From the NCBI GenBank assembly GCA_003427395.1, contig BFEA01000227.1:438308-459163 (forward strand): 20,856 bases of DNA, given 5' to 3'. The number at the start of each line of letters is the position of its first letter. Position 1 is the stretch's first letter. Shown here in pieces: positions 10,447 through 20,007 of this stretch. The position numbers and the translations under genes were made by a program. Below the pieces are notes generated by a model that worked only from the letters and a program-made list of their open reading frames with translations, did not search any database and was not told the origin of the DNA. The DNA is from Chara braunii. Lineage: Eukaryota > Streptophyta > Charophyceae > Charales > Characeae.

Positions 10447-10869
10447 TCGAGGAATCGAGCCTCCATCGGGATTTTATCGGTTCGACACAAACGACATATC
10501 CAGGCTTTATCCACGTTCCTGTATTGAATACAGGAGCCATGGGCCCGACAAACACACCGTTCACAGTCTACCCACTCGACCGTCCTCTCCCCACTAGGAT
10601 GCATAGGAACCAAATAGACTCACGATATTGCTTCGCAAAAAAAATTAAAAATTATCAGGCAAGCAGAGAAGAGAAGAAGTTGAGAGGGGAGAAAGGGGGC
10701 CTCTAGAGTTACCTTCTCCACCCATCGTCATTGTGTCCACGTGTCACTTTCTGGAATCTAGGGGGAGAATGGCCACCTGCCGTATAGGGGTCCCTTGACA
10801 GGCTCCGACTCTTTCCACGAAGTGATCTCTTCACATTTAGCCACCTTGCTTGACCGATGCAGTCGTGTC
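10447..10869 (-). other. Spacer between RNase H and integrase of the Ty3 element
   Basis: The minus strand is partly open (10564-10307, GPMAPVFNTGTWIKPGY), but the frame cannot be tied to known pol sequence. The region contains a perfect 19-bp palindrome (10517-10535) and a purine-rich plus-strand tract at about 10669-10699. That tract may be a small foreign insertion or simple drift. Confidence 0.35.
10517..10535. repeat. Perfect 19-bp palindrome
   Basis: TCCTGTATT, one central G, then AATACAGGA; the 9-bp arms are exact reverse complements. Confidence 0.85.
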
Positions 10870-11208
10870 AAGTTGTCAACCCGTTTGCGTTTCCGTGCTT
10901 TTCCCTCTTCCAATGGATGATGTCAAAGTCGTATTTCTGTAGCCGAACAACCATCGCCCAATCATGGTCGTCTAGTTAGTGAGCCTCTTGAGAGCCAGTA
11001 AGGGCTCATGATCTGTGACGAGGAGGAACTTCTGTCTGTATAGATTCGAATGGAAGTGCTGAATTTCCCAAACTACCTTGTAGCATTCTCCTTGAGGGGC
11101 CAAATCGTTCCTTCTTTCGTCAGATACATTTCGCGAGGCGTATTCGATCATGTGTTCGCAATTGTCCTTCCCCTTCTGGGCCAAAATAGCGGAGATCGCC
11201 TCAGGCTA
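10870..11208 (-). pseudogene. Ty3/gypsy RNase H remnant
   Basis: RNase H removes the RNA strand from the RNA:DNA hybrid during reverse transcription. After two consecutive TAG codons near 11211-11206, the same frame as the RT thumb continues with EAISAILAQKGKD, IEYASRNVSDERRN, YKVVWEIQHFHSNLYRQKF and VTDHEPLLALKRLTN. These are characteristic of Ty3 RNase H, and TDHEPL is its well-known motif. A stop and a frame change near 10972 follow. The C-terminal part (RLQKYDFDIIHWKREKHGNANGL) then appears in another frame. Confidence 0.85.
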
Positions 11209-12507
11209 CTAGTCTGTAATGAGGATGAATTGCTTACCCGGATCCGACCGAATCAAAATAGGCGAGGAGGCAATGGCCTCCTTTAAGGTGTCAAAGGCCT
11301 TCTCGCATTCCTCGTCCCACTTCAGTGGCTGGTCCTTTTGTAAAAGACTCGTCACAATTCGGGTGATTGCTGCAAACCCCTTGAGAAAACGTCGGTAATT
11401 CGAGGCCAGCCCCAGGAAGGCTCGAACTTGTGTCAACGACGTGGGTGTAGGGGCTTCTCAAACCGCTTCAAATTTTCTCAAATCTGGCCACAAACCTCCT
11501 CGTGTGACCACGTAGGCAAGACACAAGATTTCCGAACGCAATCTTGAATCCAGCATTCCCAATGCCCCAACGTCCATTCAATATGCTGAGCATGTCCGTC
11601 AAACGATTCAGAATACACCAAAATATAGCCATGTATACAAGGACGCCGAAGTTGATCATTCCCTCGGTCAGTCGGGTCTTGTTGACGAAGTTATGAAAGG
11701 TGATGTTCATCGCTCTTTGAAAGGTAGCCGACGCATTGTATATTCCCATAGGGCAACGAACCCACTGCCACACTTTTACGTACCTTCGAACAATACGAAC
11801 GCCGTTTTCGGGCGATCCTCCTCCTTAGCCAGGATATGATGGAACCCATGGTGGATATCAAACTTACTAAAATATCTGGCACACCCAATCGCATCCAACA
11901 GATCATCATCATGGGGAGGGGGTACACATCCTTGATCTTGATGTCATTCAACTTCCTATAATCGATGCATATGCGAATCGACCCATTCTTCTTCGGAACT
12001 AGAACTTCGTGGAATGACCATGGTGCAACAGCTGACTCAATCCAACCGTTAACTTCGAATTCCCTGATTCGTTCCAAAGCTGTTTTTTGTTCCGTGAGGG
12101 AGTACCGGTATGGCTTGCAGTGGATTGGTGGGTGTGTTTCGGTTTGGATTTCGTGCTAAATAACTAACGACAGCCGAATATTTGTGTTCTCGACGCTAAA
12201 CGCCCCTTGATATTCGGTCAGGATATCTGCGATTAGTAGATGAGTTTCGTCAGGCACATACTGGGGCACATGTAGTTCATAGAGTTGTCCGTGTATGTTA
12301 ACCGTCACCTGTTTCGTACCCATTTTACTATCATTCCCCGGTAGAGGGGCCGAGATAAATGTGTTGTCCAAAAGTCAGGAGAACACCATGACGATCATCT
12401 TGGCGTCTTCTTCCCGGATTGCCACGTGTTTTTTTGGTGTTACGCCGTCGTTGATGTCCTGCAAGCTTATAGGTTTCTCAGCGATCTTGATCCCGAGATG
12501 TGAGGGT
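11209..12507 (-). pseudogene. Ty3/gypsy reverse transcriptase remnant, catalytic YxDD box lost
   Basis: The minus frame is open from the junction at 12507 through linker sequence (KKHVAIREEDAKM, PQYVPDETHLLIAD), with stops TGA at 12377 and TAG at 12158. RT fingers follow: IREFEVNGWIESAV, PWSFHEVLVPKKNGSIRI, CIDYRKLNDIKIKDVYPLP. A frameshift near 11905 moves the palm into another frame, where FSKFDIHHGFHH (first catalytic Asp) is visible. A second shift leads to CPMGIYNASATFQRAM and GVLVYM, but the double-Asp box expected next is replaced by AIFW, which points to a small deletion. A third shift gives the thumb (TQVRAFLGLASNYRRFLKGF). It cannot make active RT. Confidence 0.85.
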
Positions 12508-12525
12508 TGTCACGCCCAGGGGGTT
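12508..12525. repeat. 18-bp terminus-like motif, copy 2, at the pol breakpoint
   Basis: TGTCACGCCCAGGGGGTT is a near-copy of 6682-6699. The gypsy coding frame runs up to the base before it and does not continue beyond. This suggests an insertion or recombination edge. No primer-binding site (TGGTATCAGAGC-like) lies next to it, so it does not look like the normal 5' LTR-to-internal junction. Confidence 0.4.
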
Positions 12526-12635
12526 CTAAAGTTCCGTCTTCAACGCCCTATCGCCTGTGTGTCCATTCAACTAGCAATGGGATTTTTTTAACTCCGTTGT
12601 ACCTGTTGAACGCGCACAAGTCCTGAGTTGAATCC

Positions 12636-12654
12636 CCGTTGAACGATTCAACGG
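12636..12654. repeat. Perfect palindrome 1 of the GTTGAA motif
   Basis: CCGTTGAA, centre CGA, TTCAACGG. The 8-bp arms are exact reverse complements. Confidence 0.85.
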
Positions 12655-12660
12655 CCGGTT

Positions 12661-12683
12661 TCCGTTGAACTCGGTTCAACGGA
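12661..12683. repeat. Perfect palindrome 2 of the GTTGAA motif
   Basis: TCCGTTGAAC, centre TCG, GTTCAACGGA. The 10-bp arms are exact reverse complements. The centre is 27 bp from that of palindrome 1, and the 3-bp centre is its reverse complement. Confidence 0.85.
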
Positions 12684-13029
12684 CCACGCGCAACGGCTGT
12701 CGGGCACGAGGCGCCGGCGACGTGAAGCAAAAACAGGGGTTTGTGTCCGACCCTGTCCGTTGTATCCCCGTTGAACCCGTTGAATCCCCGTCGAACGGCT
12801 TCGTCGTTTGACGGGTAAGCCAACGACGGGGGCTGCGCACGCGGCTGCGGCCGCATCGCCGTGCGCTGGAGGTCCCCCTTGCTGTGATTTTCATGTCTGT
12901 GTGTGTGTGTGCGTGCCTGCTGCTTTGCATGACTGTCTGTGTGCTTGTTGGTTGAGTGTGTGTGACCCGCAAGGGTACTTGTTGTTTGCAAGGCCCCGCA
13001 GGGCCAGTACTTACCTGTGGCAGTGACTG

Positions 13030-13830
13030 TCAAGGTTGAAGGGGGGGTAGACAGTCAAGTAGCGGGGGTAGGCCCGCAACACTTAGAGCAGGGGGGAAAC
13101 ACTCGAGTAGCAGGTAGGACGGTACCACTCGAGTAGTGGTATGAGTGTCGTACTGAAGGCCGAGCAGAAGAACACAAAAAGTTGGCATTTTTAGAGGCCC
13201 AGTAGCGGTAGGTTGTAGGTTAGAGGTAGGCCGGTACCAGTCCAAGTAGCCCGGGTCTAGGGCCTGTTCGGAGGATAGCAGAGCCTGCAATGATGTTTCC
13301 CTACGAAAGGGAGGAGGTACCGGTTGCTGGGAGGCCGCTCGGCCTAGGAACTCACCGCCCAGGAGGCCAGTAGGCCGCTATATCTCCAGGAAGAGCAAAG
13401 AGCTCTTCGTCATTTGCGGTGTGCAAGGATTGGCGACATGCTGCTGGAGCACAGCGCTGGAGGTACAACGCTGCTTGGAGGGAGAAGGGACCGCTGGAGC
13501 TCAGCCTGGCTATGGTGAGGGGCATGGTAGGAGAGTGTTGAGGCACTTACCTGGCTATGGTGGACACTGTCTTCATCACCTTGTTGGGCGCTGCATCCGG
13601 AAGGCCCCAGTTGGGGTAGCGCTGCAGCAAGGAAGCTCAAGGCAGAGTCAGGCATGGCGGACCAGTCAGCAGCGGCATAGCTGCTCTTGGGTTGTCCTTT
13701 GGACATCGGCAGCACCATAGCTGCTTTGGGTTGTGTTTTGTACAGGAGGGCAGGGCCCTCATCAGTCCGCCATAGCCTGTGCATGAGAGGGAAGGTTGAA
13801 GGAGGGAAGCCATAGCTATGGTGGGCTTGT

Positions 13831-13864
<34 letters not shown>

Positions 13865-14069
13865 GTTGTGGAGTTGAGTCAGCAGTAAGAGGGAACTTCG
13901 GATATTGATTCTGGTTCATCCATTCATTGTTATTATTATTATTGAGAGAAGAATAAGATTGGTGAAGTGAAGGAGGAGGAGGAGGTTGGAGAGAGAAGGG
14001 GGGAATTGTCATTGGTCTTGCTGGTGTTCTTCTTATCTTCTTCTTCTTTTTCTTCTTTTTCTTCTTCAT
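13030..14069 (-). CDS. Possible multi-exon gene of unknown function, Q/N-rich N-terminus
   Basis: The minus-strand frame begins at ATG 14069 inside a (GAA)n-type repeat. The Met at 14012 (MTIPPFSLQ) is a more natural start. The first exon holds a Pro run, six Asn, a tract of about 13 Gln broken by one Arg, then YGFPPSTFPLMHRLWRTDEG and a Ser/Ala-rich part. It ends DSVHHSQ exactly at CAG|GTAAGT (intron from 13550). An acceptor CTCCAG at 13457 would join in phase to RCAPAACRQSLHTANDEELF and GDIAAYWPPG, which ends at G|GTGAGT (intron from 13355). The acceptor TTTCGTAG at 13301 again keeps phase into ETSLQALLSSEQALDPGYLDW, with a stop at 13030. The introns would be about 94 and 55 bp; the second is very short. 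No domain is recognised. It could be a transcriptional-regulator-like protein, a gene fragment, or chance. Confidence 0.35.
13827..13869. repeat. (TTG)n microsatellite encoding the poly-Gln tract
   Basis: A TTG run interrupted by one TCG. On the minus strand it is CAA repeats and gives the Gln tract of the possible gene. Confidence 0.9.
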
Positions 14070-14163
14070 CTTCTTCTTCTTCTTCTTCTTCTTCTTCTTC
14101 TTCTTCTTCTTCTTCTTCGTCGTCGTCGTCTTCTTCTTCTTATTTGTCTTCTTCTTCTTCCCC
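14033..14163. repeat. Long (TTC)n microsatellite with (GTC) interruption
   Basis: About 130 bases of TTC/CTT repeats with a GTCGTCGTC patch near 14120. It makes poly-Ser and poly-Lys/Glu frames that were not called as genes. Such purine/pyrimidine tracts can form triplex DNA. Confidence 0.95.
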
Positions 14164-14320
14164 TCTCTTCTCTAGTCTTTATCTCTTTGCAAGTGTCTTC
14201 ATTTCTTTCGCAATAGGGTGGCATTGTCTTTCATTGTGAATTGCACTTGGGAAACGACCAGGATCGTAACAATTGAATGATTGTTGGAGGAGGGCTGCCC
14301 AGACACACAAACACAAACTC

Positions 14321-14407
14321 CCACACACACACACACACGCACGCACGCACGCACAGACACACACACACACACACACAGACACACACACACACACACACAC
14401 ACACACA
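14321..14407. repeat. Compound (CA)n/(CACG)n microsatellite
   Basis: CA repeats with GCAC and GACA interruptions. It gives Cys/Val-rich minus frames that are artefacts. Confidence 0.95.
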
Positions 14408-14932
14408 AGAATAACCGCATAGAAGAACATGAAACTACAATGAAAACAAAGTATTCATGAAATGTCATAAAAAAGTCATGCCGAAGTGCGGGGGAAGTCG
14501 CATATAGGAGTCCAATATGAAATACATCTCACATGGTACAATGTGTCGTCGACACTCGTGCCGAGTCGCACAAGGCCGTACACCGATGGGATGCAGCCTA
14601 CACCGCTAACTAACAAAGCTGAAAATAAAACCCTAACAAACATCTACGTAAAATGACAAAGATAGAATGAAGTCCAACCTCTAACAAAAACCCAATAACT
14701 AAAAAACAATATGAAAACGCCGTACATAAACCGAAAAACGAAACTAACAAACATTGTCGACGACACTACCTAGTCTACCTGCATGCTGAAGTCCATGAAC
14801 TGGTCCAAAGTCCCTAAAACCGAACTATATGTACATCATCCTAAATTATATACAAAAACGTCAGAACACTAAGCACAAACAACATAAAGGCATCGTGGAA
14901 GCACTAGAAGGGGAACGAAGCTGTCAATACCG
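14408..14932 (-). other. Region downstream of the hAT gene, no coding signal
   Basis: The plus strand is A-rich. It probably includes the 3' UTR and 3' flank of the hAT element. A 13-bp palindrome GTGTCGTCGACAC lies near 14545 and a related TGTCGACGACA near 14755. No terminal inverted repeat or 8-bp duplication was identified. Confidence 0.35.
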
Positions 14933-15241
14933 TCAACTTCCCTTCCCCTTACCACTGCCTCTCTGCCTCGCCCCACTCGTGCTGCGTGTCGACGAAACAC
15001 TCCCTCGCCCCGGCGCTGTCGCAACGGATGACCCTCGCCTCCTCCGACTCCTCGTCTCCCGCCGCCCTGGAGGGGACGGGTCGTCTACGTCATCATGTCC
15101 TTTACGAGAGCCACGTCGTCTACAAGAACCATGCCTCGGTGGAGGGGAGGGCTTGTCGTCGTTGTTGTGGTAACTGTCATCATCCCCGCTGTCCCTCTCC
15201 TCCTCCTCACGCTCCTCGTCGTCCCTGTACTCGTCACCCTC

Positions 15242-15341
15242 CTGTGTGGGGCCTCCTCACGTGTAGGCTCCGTCTAGGGATCGTCCTCCACCACGGTCAC
15301 ATGGGCAACCCCGTCCTCACCCGAACAAGCCTAGCACTCAC
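15242..15341 (-). other. Candidate 100-bp intron near the 3' end of the hAT gene
   Basis: On the minus strand CAG|GTGAGT (intron begins at 15341) and CCCCACACAG|GAG (exon resumes at 15241) form a GT-AG pair. Both sides are phase 0. The upstream side ends CAEVTQ. The downstream frame starts EGDEYRDDEE and stays open 102 codons to TGA at 14935-14933. Without splicing, the upstream frame stops about 45 bases after the donor. The composition continues smoothly from mixed to acidic and then Arg/Ser/Gly-rich. Confidence 0.5.
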
Positions 15342-16519
15342 CTGAGTCACCTCTGCGCATGTCTTCTTACGACGAGAACCGTGCGACATCTCCAACCCCT
15401 CGGCTCCAGAAGACTCCTCCAACGCGGCATCCCCCGTGGCAGGCATCATCTGAGGCATGAAACTCGTACAAGCGACTCCGCTCCTGCGCGATGTCTGCTC
15501 ACGCACAGCACGTGCCGCTGCTGCCAAAGCAGGCCTGCAAGGTACCCCCGGCCTGTCCAACCCCGTGAACATCTCGCGGCTGAGATATTGCCGCCATGAC
15601 CTCCCTCGGCGCACCCCTCCCGGTGTCAGCCCCACCCAAACGTAGCTACTGTCATGCAGTGTGCACTGTGACCCGACGTATGGAGTCCAGGTCGATATCC
15701 ATCCTCCCGAATAGCGACGTGTCAAGAGGGAGGCTCCCTACGACCGTCACGTCACGAACCCTGGGTCTGGTGGGCGTGGATGGTGAACGGGGGGGCCGAC
15801 CGACTGGTGTCGAGGGGGAATCACTGTGACGTGATCTCGGAGGAGGAGGCGGCATAAGTGGTCTGCTAGGGTCGGTGTCCTCCCGCCGCGTCACGTCACG
15901 CACAACAGCCCGTGCGAGATCCGCGAAATCCAATGGGCTAGTTGTATCCTGAGGAGCTCGCCGCCCAGTAACCGGTGTATGAAGAACTGCCTCAGATCCT
16001 AAATCTACGACTATGACCGGTGGTACCTGAACAAATGCCTCCTCCCCAGGACCTGACCCCTGCACACACGGTCGAACTGGCCGCATCGTCGTCGTCATCT
16101 GCAAGCCCGTGAACGGTACCAACGAAATGCTACCTCCGGGGATATCCGCAGGGGGTGCATCCTCATGCTCCTCCTGTGGCTGCTCTACTACCTCCTCACA
16201 CCCCTGCTGAAGCATGTTTGTCTCTCTCCCGGAGCGTCCTGCAAATGCCTGCTCGATCTCCTGTGTGGAGTACCCAACCGCCGCTAGGGCATGCGCCACA
16301 TCCTCTCTCTGTGCGTGAGCAGGGGTGGGCGGATCCCCCAAAGATATGTCCATGAAATCCCCCATCCCCAGCCCTGACGCCCCCCTCTGTCCTGATGGCG
16401 ATGCCCCCAGTGCCCTCCTCGTGCCCGGGGTCTAACCAGCTAGTGCGGGACCCATCTCGTCATCGACGAAACGCTGGACAATCGGGTCAAGGTCGCCGCC
16501 TCCCTCTCCTGTACCATGG

Positions 16520-16890
16520 GCGACGTCCCCCCCTACCACACCCTCCTCTCCCCCAACCAACGCAGCAGCATCTGCCCTCACCACATCCTCCTCCATCTCA
16601 ACCTGGGCAGCACCATCATCTACTCCTGCCACGCTCTCGTCTACCCCTGCCACAGCCTCCTCTCCCTCATCGTCCCTCATCATCGCCTCCTGCGTCCTCA
16701 CCACATCGTCCTCTCTCTCAACCTCCGATGGCAGCACGCCCTCCACTCCCTCAACCTGCTCACCATCATCAACCATCGCCATGGCCTCCTCTCTCCCGGC
16801 GTGCACACCATCATCTACCTCCACCACGCCCCCCACTACTCCAGCTACCTCCTCCTCCATACCCCGAATACCCTCAACTCCGCCCGCTCC
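16520..16890 (-). repeat. Acidic low-complexity coding repeat in the hAT C-terminal extension
   Basis: The minus frame gives many irregular repeats of Glu, Asp, Val and Gly (EEEVAGVVGGVVEVDDGVH, EREDDVVRTQEAMMRDDEG, VAGVDESVAGVDDGAAQ). On the plus strand this shows as repeated CACCATCATCTCC-like blocks. Acidic regions of this type are usually disordered. Its role in a transposase is unknown. Confidence 0.65.
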
Positions 16891-17178
16891 GGCGGCTCCG
16901 TGCTCCTCCGCTCGTCTCTCCTTCTCCTCCACCGGTGGTGCCCCGCTATGAACACCCATCTCCCCCAAGTTGCTCGATGCACGCGGGTCCAAGACGAGCG
17001 GACGGGCTACGCTAAACAATGATCCATGTCCGTGGATGCGCAACGAGGATCCCAAGTCCTCCCTCCCAACCGGTGCAGGTGAGCGCTCGTCATGCCAAAC
17101 GGGAACGGGCAGAGCGGATGCTAAGAATCCTGGGATAGAATGACCAGAAAGAGGCAACGGGGACGAGGGTCCGGACTG

Positions 17179-17358
17179 CGTAGCGGGAATACTCGTCTGC
17201 TCTCGCGTGGTTGTGGGAGCAGGCGTCTGCTCCTACGCGGTTGACGAAACAGTCGTCCGCTCCCGCACTGTCGTGGCAGGACCCGGCTCCTCACTCACAG
17301 TCATGGGAGCAGGCGTCTCCTCCCGCAAGGTTGTGCAAGGATGCGTATCCTCCCGCGC
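17179..17358 (-). repeat. Six 30-bp tandem units (10 residues each) in the hAT C-terminal extension
   Basis: Units begin at 17179, 17209, 17239, 17269, 17299 and 17329 with exact 30-bp spacing, so the reading frame is kept. The protein units on the minus strand are REDTHPCTTL, REETPAPMTV, SEEPGPATTV, RERTTVSSTA, stop-EQTPAPTTT and REQTSIPATQ. The stop is the TAG at 17235, at the first position of a unit where the others have Arg or Ser. Keeping a 3n period suggests the repeat grew while the protein was still translated. Confidence 0.85.
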
Positions 17359-19924
17359 GGCAGTGGGTGATCTCTCCTTTGTGCCCCCGAAAGATCCCCG
17401 AAACTCATCGCCCCCTATCATATCCATGTCTCGCTGGTCTGCCGCCCTCCGCGCGGTGTGCGTCCTCTTGTCACGCACGTTGCCCCGCTCATGCAACTCA
17501 TCAATCTCGCTCGAGATGGGAAGCATCGGGTCGTCCGCTGCTTCCGACTCCCTCTCGTCCGCAGAGTCATCGTCCCTGGGGTATGGGCGGAAGATAGTCG
17601 CACGAGCACCGAAAACAGACTCAACAGGGGGCGGCGCAGAAGACCCAATGGGATCACGCGCAATGAGGGCAGCCTACTCCTCGATCTCCTCCTCCGTCAT
17701 CCCACTCCTCGTCCCCAAGCGCACAGGCTCCACGTCCAATCCCGCCTAAGCGTCAAGCATGCCCTCGTCTCGCTGCCAAGGGAGGACGTATCCACAACCT
17801 GCACGTCTATACTCCATCAACCGCACATTTGCGGTGATCTCAACAAGATGAACGACCTTCTCGAAGGCCAACTGATTACGCTTCTTCGTATGGATTCCCT
17901 CGTGGACCGCCCAGTTCCTCTCCGCTCGAGAGGCGCAGGACCATATGTGCATCAAACGAAGATCGCAATGCTGTAAATCGGGTGCGTCTCCCCCGTACTG
18001 AGACCACCACGACGCACACTCCAACGTCTCGCAGTCTTCGCAACAACTACGCGCTCGAGCACGGCCCTCTGCCCCGCCCCAAGACCCATACCTACCCTGC
18101 TGCATGTGAAAGTCCTTGAACTGCCGACATACCTCAAGGGAACGACCACTTGACTCGTCGTGACCCATCTGAGACAACAGATACCTCTTGGCTTGTCGAA
18201 CAAGCCAAGTGTGGTACCGGTCAAGCTGCGCGGAGAAGTACTGAACATCCCGGCGACGGGGGCTCAGTAAGAACGTGGCGCAGTGTGCGGGCTCCAGCAT
18301 GTGCTATATACGGGCCTGCACACGCCTCATGATACGGTCAGAAAAGGACTGGCCAAGAGGAATGCAAGCGTCCCGCACAAGGCGTGCAAGATCCCGAGTC
18401 CACTCTACAACGAGGGACATGAACTGTCCGCCATGGTCCATCCGCCTCAGCAAGTCTATGACAGGATCTATGACGTGCTTGATGGCACGCACCCTCTCTC
18501 ACCAAGAGGACCACCTGATCTGTCGGCGCACCCAACGCGCCATGTCGCGAACGTCGGGGGACCACGGGATCCTAGCCCATGCCCGACCATCCTCCGCTGT
18601 CATCATGCCCTGCAAACGATCCTGCAGAGCGAGCAGCCTCTCCAACATGGAGTGCACGGATACAAAGCGCGTTTCGCATGAAAGCACGTGACCCAACGCC
18701 GCGCTCCGCTTCCGAAAGAAGCTGAGAGCCGCCTGGTGGGTTTTGAAAAACACCACCAGATTTCGGGCACGCGTGATCGTGTCCACGAAAGAGGTGCAGA
18801 TCGTGCCAATGTCTGACAATAACTTGTTGCAGACATGGAAGCAACAAGGGAGCCAAGTGATCCTCCTCAGCTCAGAGGGCATAGATGGCGAGGCCAAAGC
18901 CCTCGCAGCCCCCACGTATGCAGAGGCGGAGTTAGTGCATATAGCATTGACCCGCTGTGGGCCACGAAATCTGAAAGCATGAAAGATGGCGACCCATCTT
19001 TGCAGGACGTGCACCGCATCGTTCGGCTCCCCCTCTCGGTTGATCATCGTGTACATGACGACCCCCCGAGACCCAGCTGCGAGGAAGTTCACGATCGGTC
19101 GCCCATCTCATGACTTCCTCCCGTTAGAGAGGAGGGTGGCGCCACTCACCCATAAGGGTTGCCTAACCTCCTCCAACTCCTCCGCCAACTGCTCGTGGTG
19201 GATCTCCACAGTTCGCATGTCTGCGATCTCGCTGTGGGATGGAAGCACGGGAAGAGGTACTCCACCAGGTTGCCGAAAAGCAACCTGCTGGAGGTCTCGG
19301 TATGGCGTGTTGCGGAAGGCATTCAAGGCAATCCCGCTGGAATACACCCTGCGAAAGAATGCCATCCTCCACTCACTAATCCACTCGCCACCATACGTGT
19401 CCGTCATTTTCTGTTGTCGCAACCTCTTCCCTGCACTGGTGCCAGAAAGTTGTGCACCCCCTTCCTTCCTCTTCGAAGAACCTGGCGTGCTTGCTCTATC
19501 AGGAACAGCACTCTTCGAAGAACTCGGCGTGCATGTCGTCTCAGGCGGGACGGCCTTCTTCCCGCACTTCCGTTCCCAGTCCACCGCCCTCTGATGAGCC
19601 GTCAGATCGGACTTCGGCACGCCCCCCTCTCCCCTCGGTGTTCGCTCCCCCTCGGCCACGCCAACCTCTAGGTCAACGTCTGCCTCGTCCTCCTCCGCGG
19701 CACCCGCACCCTCCCCATATCTCGCAACACCTCCCTCCGCATAATGCTCGGTATCCTCTCCCTCGCCCACACCCTGTGCAGGACGCTCTGCCTTGCCACC
19801 CATCGCACCCGACCGCGGGACATCGAGACCACGCTCGTGTACGAACCGCCGCACCCTCTGTACCTGATCGGCCTCGAAGCGGTGTGTGCATTTCTGCGCA
19901 ATCTGGTACAATGCATCATCGGAC

Positions 19925-20007
19925 ACCTTCTTACAATAATACTGCTGGGTGAAGTGTTTTGTTGTGTAGAATTGGGTTCCCTGAAACACCTTATTGCAGA
20001 AGGTGCA
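19925..20007 (-). other. BED-type zinc finger segment of the hAT protein
   Basis: CTFC supplies a CxxC pair. It is followed by a His in TTKHF and a further His/Cys candidate in QQYYCKKV. This is the plant hAT BED pattern of CxxC, an aromatic, then His and Cys. BED fingers bind DNA, often subterminal repeats of their own element. Confidence 0.7.

Larger units (their letters stand above)
9413..12507 (-). mobile_element. Decayed Ty3/gypsy LTR retrotransposon, pol region only
   Basis: Reading the minus strand from 12507 to 9413, the order is linker upstream of RT, reverse transcriptase, RNase H, spacer, then integrase. RT-RNase H-integrase order is diagnostic of Ty3/gypsy rather than Ty1/copia. 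Gag and protease are not found in the window, and LTRs could not be confirmed. Coding similarity stops exactly at the 18-bp motif at 12508. At least four frame changes and several stops show a long-dead copy. Confidence 0.85.
12564..12815. repeat. GTTGAA motif cluster
   Basis: About ten copies of GTTGAA or TTCAAC, some with one change, lie in 250 bp in both orientations and are often embedded in CCCCGTTGAA. Some neighbours are exactly 11 bp apart (12628/12639, 12760/12771, 12780/12791), the same spacing and core as the array at 20366-20453. A minus-strand frame through the cluster gives repeated FNG residues, but this follows from the repeat itself. Confidence 0.65.

Noticed and set aside
12517-12525. 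CAGGGGGTT as a hAT terminal inverted repeat
   Set aside because: The bases before it are shared with the copy at 6682, so it is internal to a larger motif, and no inverted partner was found near 20.5 kb.
13410-14069. Possible growth-regulating-factor-type (QLQ/WRC) protein
   Set aside because: Gln-rich composition and a LYK-like string suggested it, but no QLQ or WRC consensus is present.
16395-17022. Plus-strand Pro/His-rich frames of up to 206 codons
   Set aside because: They lie antisense to the acidic repeat region of the hAT frame, and the composition is the mirror of that repeat.
19130-19146. GTGAGT donor after QPLW in the hAT gene
   Set aside because: DUF659 similarity continues straight across it (SGATLLSNG, then DGRPIVNF), so an intron is unlikely.
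19452-19952. Plus-strand Ser/Pro-rich frames
   Set aside because: Antisense shadow of the hAT coding strand, with no motif.
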